DNA of 64,000 nucleotides from Chaenocephalus aceratus (Eukaryota > Chordata > Actinopteri > Perciformes > Channichthyidae), in assembly GCA_023974075.1 (NCBI GenBank), contig CM043793.1:7930788-7994787 (forward strand). The letters run 5' to 3'. The notes under the pieces were generated by a model. That model was not told where the DNA came from. It saw nothing but the letters and a program-made list of their open reading frames with translations, and did no database searches. Position 1 is the first letter of the stretch, and each line of letters opens with the position of its first letter. The position numbers and the translations under genes were made by a program. Shown here one piece after another: positions 48,036 to 57,200 of this stretch.

Positions 48036-48577
48036 AACCCTCCTGTTGTGTTAGTTTTCCCCCCCCTTACTTTGGTGTTCGCGGTCAAATTTGACCGGTC
48101 CTGTTTTAACTGCTATTACATTAACACAAAAACCATTAGTCATCACCAAATTTCATTTAACACCCTTTCAAACTGTAAATATTGTATCAGACTACTGGTA
48201 TACATGAAAACCTGCAGGAAATATACAAAGAATAGACACTGAACATGTATTCCGTGTGCCAGGTGTGATTCACATGGGGGGATGGGCACATAAGGGGACA
48301 CACACACATCTAGTGTATGTGTGTGTGTGTTTTATCTGATCCAGATGGTTACTAATTCCTTTTCTTTATGGCGGTCATGACCGGGAACACCATTGGTGTT
48401 ACAAAGTTGACTAAATCATCCAAAATTCAATGAAAGTGGTGATCAGCAATTGTATATGTTCAAATGTCTACTGTGAAGGATATCATAAAGCCTTAATGCA
48501 ATCGAATGTAAAATAAAAAAGTTATGATTGATGAAAGTAGTAAATCGGCCAGATTTGACCCGAACACAACAGGAGAG
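48036..48577. mobile_element. piggyBac-type MITE
   Basis: TTAA lies at both borders (48032-48035 and 48578-48581). The inverted ends are AACCCTCCTGTTGTGTT and CGAACACAACAGGAGAG. The internal motif TCAAATTTGACC near the left and CCAGATTTGACCCG near the right are mirror features of this family. It has no transposase. Confidence 0.85.
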
Positions 48578-48725
48578 TTAAAAGTATAGCTATGATACAT
48601 ACTGTGCTTAGAATGGACTGTTATTTCATATAAAAAAAGAAACTATTTTTGTTTTACTTTATTTTTTATAAGTGTGCATGTGCTACAGTCGTGCTGCCAT
48701 CAAAGACCTCCTGATCACCTCGCAG

Positions 48726-50047
48726 CAGTGGCGGTTCTACGGTGTGGCATGGGGTGGCAGCTGCCACCTCCGAAAAAATGCCTTGCCACTCCAGTTGGCA
48801 GCTTTATTTTGAAAGAAAAGTTGTGGCTCATCGGACATTTATGAGAGAAAATCTCTAATATCCGAGTGCAAGTGAATGCAGCACAAGATGCAAGTTTTGT
48901 AACCCCTCCCCCGGTGCGAGCGTGTAAATATAATTGGCGGTGATTTCATTTGAACGGGACGGCGCAAAACGAGAAGAATTCGGACCCAAGTACACGGAAG
49001 GAATGAGGTATTTGCGGTCTACAATGACAGAGAAGAGACCGTCAAGTTTGGCTGTACTCAGCATTGAATAAAAACGCACTAAAGCTTTAAATCTTAATAA
49101 GTTTGTGAGGCGATTTGCTGAACATACTGTAATATACATGCAGTAATCGCCGCATTCAGCTGTTATAGGCATGCCAACTTGATGCTCTTCTCACAGATGA
49201 CTCGATGAGCATAAAAAACGGTTAAGATCATGACCTTACGTGTATATAAAATGTTTCTTCTTTGTGGGGGTCTGCCCCCAAAAAACAGTTTCAAGTCCTG
49301 AGAAAGTCAAATAAGACGGTGTGTAAAACTTCACTGCCCAGCCAAAAAAAGTAACCACTTTGATTTAACTAGGTTAGTAGGTATGGACTTTCCACTGGAT
49401 AATAACTTACTGCAGTGATGTATATGTTTTAGCTGAATACACGTGTTTTAACCCTAACTGATGCAGTTAGTCACTTCTTTAATGTTTGTTCTTTCTGATG
49501 TAAAGTCAAGGTTGTAACTGTTCTTTTGATATATGATAGTAATTTGTCTTTCAAATTTGAAGGAGGGTGAGCAAGCATCTTGAGGAACATTCATCATTAA
49601 CTCCTCCAAAAAATATAGTTTATTTAATAATAACACTGAATATGTGAATCATAACAGTGATTGACAGCTGATAGGAATAATATGATTGTTAATATTATCA
49701 TATTAATTCAGACAAACATCGACAAGACAGTTAATTAATGTACTTATTGCAGCAGTCTGCATAGATTTGGTACCCCTGCTGGTCTAAGAGTGAGACAAAC
49801 TCATTCAGTTATTGTTCAGTTAAAATGCATGACATTATGTCTGCCACCTTATATATTTATATGTAAGGCTTTACTGATGTGCCACAATAATGTCACCTAA
49901 TGTTATTGAGTTAAAATATAAATATTGCGGCTTTCCAAGTTAACTTTGATTGATATGACTGGGATTAAATCAGCATACTTCTGCCAGGGGATGCCACCCC
50001 TCAAAATCTCCTGCCACCCCATGAATATTTTTCTAGATCCACCCCTG
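48726..50047. mobile_element. hAT nonautonomous element
   Basis: The ends CAGTGGCGGTTCTACGG and TCTAGATCCACCCCTG are imperfect inverted repeats. The duplication CCTCGCAG is exact (48718-48725 and 50048-50055). Subterminal CATGGGGTGGCAGCTGCCAC and GATGCCACCCCTCAAAATC are typical of this fish family. No transposase motif was found in its 1.3 kb. Confidence 0.9.
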
Positions 50048-50055
50048 CCTCGCAG

Positions 50056-51218
50056 CCTCCAGCATGACATGAGGTCATAGATAGGGGACTGTTGTTGGGG
50101 AATTACTTTCACTTGAATTTGCAAAGCAATAGCCTATAGGCAAAACACAGAAGACCAACTAAAGATAAAAATGAAACTGACACAAAATGAACTTACCAAA
50201 ACTGAAGTTGATGGTCAACTTCATTCATTTTCTTTCCGTTTTACTGATTTTAATCGCTATAAACTGCTCTCTCTCGTCTCTTCTTCACGTCTAAACTTTT
50301 CGCGGCACACGTACTTACAGCCAATCAGCTCTATGAATTATGAGATGACGTGTGGTGGGTATGGCAGCACAGCGCCCCTATGGTGATTATTTTGTTGCCG
50401 CACACAATGAATAGAAAAATACTCTGAGCATGCGCAGTGTAGTTTTTACAGTACACATTCAGCAGAGCGAGGGGCTTGCCCCACATCGCTCAATAGGCAC
50501 TGTGGACACCAATTAGAAGAAAGCAGACTAAAACAGTAATGTACAGACAAATCAGATGACTAAACATGATCTTAAAATATATTTTGTATTTTTTTTTGCA
50601 TATTTTGGGAATTATTATTTGCATTACTTTCTGCTGACACTAGGTGGGGCTGTGCGCGTGTTTAAAACAAATATACAATACAAATGTGTACTTTTGCCCT
50701 GAGATCCGGGTACCGTATCTGTGAAGTGACAAAGCGTGTGACAACGTGGTAAAGGCCATCCTGATACTCGAGTTGTGGGTTTCAATAAGTGAAAAAGAAA
50801 ATTCTAAGTAATCACTACCATTTTAATTTCTCAAACATTTAAATCTGTCCCCAAAAGCCTTCAAATGTAGTCGCAAACCCACAGTGATCCACATCAGGAT
50901 CATCTTAATAGGCCTGTAATTAAATTCTATGCAAGCCTACTCCAAAGCGTTATACTTCGAAAGTTATACAAATGAGATAAGGCAGTGGATGGCAAAGTAA
51001 CAGATTTCACACATGAATATGCTTAATGTAATGCTTTATGGGGTTCCCATCACTGAAATCATGTAGGTATTTCAACTGTATATTCCTGAAAAGTCAAATG
51101 CATTTTGGTGGTGGTTTTCATCTTATTTCTAATAGAAAAATATTAAATATGACTCAAATGGAGCATATAAACAAGAGAATAAATGTACAAAAACAAAAGT
51201 GGAGTTCAAATAATAGAT
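50056..51218. other. No gene recognised
   Basis: Noncoding sequence. The right end lies just beyond the 3' end of the minus-strand host gene and may include its 3' untranslated region. Confidence 0.4.
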
Positions 51219-51224
51219 TTTATT
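51219..51224 (-). promoter_or_regulatory. Candidate poly(A) signal AATAAA
   Basis: AATAAA on the minus strand, about nine bases after the stop of the five-exon gene. It is unusually close to the stop, so the real site may lie further downstream. Confidence 0.4.
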
Positions 51225-51232
51225 TGTTTGCA

Positions 51233-51281
51233 TTATTCCAGAGAAGTCTTCAACTGCCAGGAATTAGCCCACTCCTTGCCA
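51233..51281 (-). CDS. Host gene exon 5 (terminal)
   Basis: The acceptor is TTTCTGTTTTCAG. One base completes a Cys codon, then GKEWANSWQLKTSLE and TAA. The Cys-Gly reading across the junction makes CPICG. Confidence 0.75.
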
Positions 51282-54200
51282 CTGAAAACAGAAAGGAATA
51301 ATGTTGGTGACAGGTCCTTGTTTCGTCTTTCCAAAAAGCAGAAATCATGTGTGAAGCACACATCATCTTATAACTAAATTTATATAAGTAAATGTTTCAT
51401 TTTCCATTTATTAACGACCACCACCCTTTAGAAAAAGTGAAAGTAGAACACATTTTCAAACAAACAATAAAAACAAACAAACAAAAATACATCCATACAT
51501 TAACAACAATGAAGTAAACCAATCATTTGTTCCTCCACTACTTCAGCTGATTCAGAATAACAGTGAAATACATAAGAGGACTGGTGGTAGATTTGGATGT
51601 TTTGCATTTGTTAAATATCATGCGTTTGTTCTCCAACATGGGACTACATCAGATGACATGAAGCCAGGTAACTGGAAGATATATATACCATATTGGACAG
51701 GGCTCCCACTCCACCAACATTTCTGCTTCTCCCTATCAAGAGAAGAAAACAAATCTCTAATTTCGGAAAGACCAAACACATATTAAATATTGAGCAAACA
51801 ATTGTGGTGGAAGTTTGTAAATCATAAAGCACCCTATGCATTACTTGTGTTCCTGTCAAACCTTTCTCATTCTTTCGCTTATTACACTCCTGATGGGGAA
51901 AGCTTCTAGGTGAGTGTGGTAGGAGCAATCTGTGAACATCAAAGCAGGTTCCAAATACAGTATTAGTCATATTGGAAATAAAATAAATACAACTATGAAC
52001 ACTTAAGTAGCAACCAGACTTACACGATGAAATCACTGGTCAAAAGTGGAAACATCATAGAAATGGAACCAAGATGCTCTCAGTCCTAAAATGGGATGCT
52101 TGTTTGAATGGCCATACCACTGCTGAGCCTGAGATGACAAAAGAAAATACTGCACTGCATTGCATTCTGATATCCACCTTATCAACTATGACTGTAGGTA
52201 TTTTAGTCTAATTAGACAATTAAAGCCCTTTGGATTTGTGGATAATGCATCAGTTATAAGTAGTCACAATATAGCATTGTTAACTCACTGAGCACTGCGT
52301 TAACATGCACTTGCTAAAGTATCTTCATTACGGGACAGTGTCGTATCTAAATGCAGTTTTTGAGTATAAAGTTTAAATATGCTGCATCACGTTTTTGCAC
52401 GAGTTGCTTCGAAGTTTACCCCTATGGGGGGGGATTGCTTTAGGTAGACCACAATATTAATGATATCAACTAGGGCTGCAACAAACGACTAATTTGATAA
52501 TCGATTAATGAAACGATTAATCGATTATTCGGATCGTTAAGGTTTTAACTGTACTACTACTTATATCGATACTGCTTATCGATCCGGTCCTTTTAACGAT
52601 AGTATTAACGGTTCTTTTGACAAGAAATAAGGTAAACTAACTAAACAAATTGTGAACAAAACTAACATCGCTTTTTATTTTAATTAAAGGTGGGGTAGGT
52701 AAGTTTCAGAAACCTGGCTCGAGATACACTTTTTGTTATATTCCATGGAATGCTCTTAACATCCCGATAGCAATGAATATCTTAAGTGCTTTGACAAAAA
52801 ATCCATAAAAAAATGTCATCTGTAGAAGCCGTAATACTGTAAAAAGTACAACCAATCAGATTGGATGGCCTACCTGCCTGTCAGCCTTCCATCGGGGCAC
52901 AAACTTATCTCGTGCCCTCATTGGTCATGTGCGGGTTCGTGTGTGTTGGAGGAGGGGCTCTATAAGGAAGTGGCAGATTTTCTCCGGTTGTGTATTTTCA
53001 AATTCTAGCGATCTCGAGCCGGTTTCTCAAACGTACCTACACCACCTTTAAATGCATATTATTTCACATCAAAAGAAACAACAATGTTTTAACAAATCAT
53101 ATTAAATAATGTGATGACAGAACTGTAAACCGAATAGCTGAAACTTTAACAAAATAAATAACTCAGTTTCCTCTAATCATTAACCCATGTTTGTATAATG
53201 TAGTTAACTCCGTGTGTTGCTGCTAGCATACATAACACCTGACGTGGAAACGTTACTCGTGGATGGAGCTTCAGAGCTGCTAGAAAGACAGTGGAACCCG
53301 GTGCATTCCTCCGTCTGGATGTGGAGCACTTTTGCTAAATGTTTAGACAAATTGCTCGTGTTACCGCCCTTACACGATAAACTGTTATTGCACTTTTGGT
53401 AACGAGCATTGTCCACATCGAGGCGGCTAAAGTTTAACCACACCTCGGAGCGCGTTCTCTCCGCCATCTCCTCCGTGTGTGTGTGTTGCTGCATGTAGCA
53501 GCTGCGTGTGTGTGTGTGTAAACTGCCCCGCCCCCTCGCAAGCAGGTGGGGGAGAGATCTCTCGTCTGAATTGGGAAGATCGAAAATACATTATAGACGC
53601 ATTTTGTAGTCATATTGCATATTAGAAACGGAGTTGGCGACACTACGACTGCGATATAATGTTTATGTAGCAATAATACATATGACAAATGTTTTAAATG
53701 TCTCCAGTACCGATAAAAAAGAGCGATAACGTTGGAGCTTAACGGGGTGTAGAACACATGTGATGACGTCACCAACGAATCGACGACTGAATTAGTTGCC
53801 AACTAATTTGGTAATCGATTTTAATCGATTAAGTCGATTAGTTGTTGCACCCCTAATATCAACCTCTCGTACAATATATGGACATGAGCCAAATCATTTT
53901 GATGTTATCGACCTACAGCCCAACGCTACCATGTGAGACCCTTTCTGTGTGTAAACCAAACGACATAAAACCAATGACATAAAATCACATTGTGATTTCT
54001 CAAATGTACAGGAAGCCTTCTGTTGCTTTGCATTTTTGGGTGAAAAAGGTATAACCATATAGTAACCACATGTTGTCTGTTCAGGAATGAAAGACTGTAT
54101 TTTTCTAAATGTTTAATATTTATTTATATCTGAGTACCTAAGGATATACACATACCCAAGTATCCCATTTCCTTTTCATGAAGTTGTAGTTTGAATTGCT

Positions 54201-57200
54201 ATTTAGAATTGTTTAAATTAAGCTATTGTTTTTATAATTAATTGACCTATTGGAACAATCATTATTCCCAACAATCACTTCTAGTATTCACTGATAGGCA
54301 GTCACATGTTTCAGCACTTGTTAAGAGAAGTGCAATTAGGTGTTTTTAGACATTGTAGAAGCATGACTTGTCAACAAGTGACATACAATATTTTTTTAGG
54401 AAAGATCGGAAAACACTTTTTACTTTTAAAAATATAAAATCTGCAAATCTCTCCTTATTACCTGGCCCCTCCGTGGTGGTAGCGTGTGTCGCATTTTCTG
54501 TAGCTTGCTCAACCTCCATATCCTGCTGGGACGGCTCCTCCTGCCCCACCTCTGTGGTGGTGCACTGCTTCACGGGGGGGGTCTTTAGCACCTCCACCTG
54601 CACGATGCTCGTCTCCAGCACCTGGCTCTCAGTGGTCCCTGCCTCCTGCCAGTTGTTTGTTGGTTCCGACGGGTCACAGGGTGTGATGTTCAGCGTGACT
54701 CTCTCTTCATCAGGATCTTCCTTAACCCCCTGGCCGGTGGAGTCCTGTGTCCAACCTGTGCAAGTTAAACAAATGTTGCTCTTGACTTGCTTAAGACAAA
54801 GAGGTTAACTCATATATCTAGAAATAAGAAATACAACGTGCTTAAGGTATGTTTCCAGACAGGGTCAAAAATGTACTTGTCGTCAAGTCGTAGGACTCAA
54901 AGCTAATAGCAGAGTAATAGTGGTGTGTATCCAGTCAACCATTGATGGTTTCGTGTTTGCGATATTATGACACTAATACAGAACTGCCAAACTGAATATG
55001 TGGTCAACTGGGATGGTCTTCATGTATTGTGCTCTTACCATTAACCTCAAAACCTTCCTCCCTTTTGGGCGTTGATAAAGGAAACAGTTTAGGAACGGAT
55101 TGCTAAAGGAAATCACTTAAGGGATGGCTCAACCCTAAAACTACATTTCCATCATCAAACCTAATTACCTTGACATTAACAACTTTAGAACTTTCTATTT
55201 GTATACAATCAATGCGCAAGTGGAAGCACAACACCCCAAAATTGTTTTTAAAATTGAAGTAAACTTGGCTACCTATTTCCTGATAAATAACAGTTAAATG
55301 TCCACAAGTCCCCTCTGCAGAGTAAGCCACGTCTCATTAGGCTACATACTCAGTGTTTACAAATGTATTTATTGTATGTAGTTTGCTATAAAAATAAACA
55401 ATCAAACGTTCTCCATATCCCCAAATCTTTTGCAATTACTTTCAACTTTTGTAATACTTTGCAGCTAAACATAGTGACAGTTAACAGCAGAGGTGGGGAC
55501 TCGAGTCACATGACTTGACTCGAGTCGCATATTTTGGACTTGAGACTTGCTTGACTAACATTGATAAAGGACTTGACTTTGACTTGGTATTCATGACTTG
55601 AGATTTGACTTGACTTGAGACAGATGACTTGAAAAGGACTTCACTTTTTTTAATTAAATATTTGCATTTGTATTAAAGGGCAATGAAAAAAAAAAAAGAT
55701 ATGCTACTGTATCTCGTTCGCACGAGAAAGTTACCGGAGCGCTAAGTAGGAAGTGGAGCCAGGGGCGCCGCCAGGGATTTTGGGCCCCATGAAAATATAT
55801 CACGTTGGGCCCCACCACCAGGCACAGGCCACTTTGTTTATAAATTACCTCGAGGGCCGTACCAAATGGTCTAGCGGTCCGTATATGGACCGGGGGCCGG
55901 AGGTTCCCCACCCCAGCTTTAATATAATAACATTAGTATTAATATCATAACCAAAATGTCGGCGATTAACATTTTGTTTACCTAATACAGACTGATCACT
56001 CAATGCTTCAAACTGTCCATCATCCTAAATAGACTAAAAGCAGTTTTTTGTTTTATATAGATCATTGGCTATGTGGGAAAATACTGTGTTTGAAATGTAT
56101 AATTTAAATTAGATGTTAGCTTTGTGTTATATATATATATATATATATAGTATTCCAGTCTCCCTTCAGATATGTTAAGTGGCATGTCATTCAACACAAT
56201 GCTGCTCACCTCCTTCAGTTGGGAGAAAAGCTGGTTCAGGTTCAGCCTTATGGGGGGACAGGGCTGCTGAGCCAAAAGATGGATCTGTTGGTCCTGGAAC
56301 TAGGGGGAGGGACAACTGATTTAGTATGAATAGGCGCTAAAAATGTGCCTGCATTTATTAAAGGTAGGTAGGTACGAATGGAGAAACCAGCTCGAGTGCG
56401 CTAGAATTTGAAAATACACAACCGGACAAATCTGCCCCTTCCTTCAGAGTTCCTTACAGAGCCCCTCCTCCAACACACACGAACGTGCACATGACCAATG
56501 AGGGCACGAGATCAGTTTGTGCACAGATGGAAGGCTGACAGGCAGGTAGGCCATCCAGTCAGGGCTCAGATGATTGGTCGTGCTTTTTACAGCGCCACGG
56601 CTTCCACAGATGACATTTTTGTATGTATTTATTGTCAAAGCATTTCATAGATTCATTGCTATCGGGACGTTAAGAGCATTCCATGGAATATAACAACAAG
56701 TGTTTCTGAAGTGAATTACCTACCATACTTTTAAATGTCAGCTAAAAGAGCAGTGAAATGAAAGACCTCTGCATTTTCTGTAAAGATATTAACATTACTT
56801 AATGTCAGCTTAGTAAACAAAAAAACATTAGCTAACAGACTAATTTCCACCACTCATGGACCACACCCACCTTTCTTGTGAAAAACTGGGTGACATACTG
56901 TCGCCCTTTAGTCCCTCTCTCTTGTCTTTCTCTCCTTTTCTTAGAGCCTGACTTTGTTGGTCGTTGAAACATGGTACAACCATAGTACAACACACTTACG
57001 TAGGCTAAGTACTGGCATCCCTCCTCACATGCTTTCACTCTCTGCAAGTGCCGGTGCCACACCGCGTTTGGAGGTAGGACCAAACCATTACATGTAAATA
57101 GAATGGGGTGTACAGAGGCTTTTGGTAATTAACTTTTGGAAGAAAATAAGTTAAATGAATCGTAAGTTTAGTGAGTAATTTATCAATATAACGTTCTATT

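Larger units (their letters stand above)
52471..53855 (-). mobile_element. hAT element with BED-finger remnant, in intron 3
   Basis: The ends TAGGGCTGCAACAAAC and GTTGTTGCACCCCTA are inverted. The duplication ATATCAAC is exact (52463-52470 and 53856-53863). ATCGATTA-rich subterminal DNA is on both sides. Only the N terminus of a transposase remains, and a TTAA MITE has inserted at 52688-53047. Confidence 0.92.

Noticed and set aside
48855..49172. Transposase in the hAT at 48726
   Set aside because: The 105-codon minus-strand frame shows none of the hAT motifs.
51644..52036. 130-codon minus-strand frame as a gene
   Set aside because: It crosses exon 4 in a different frame from the splice-consistent model and has no domain.
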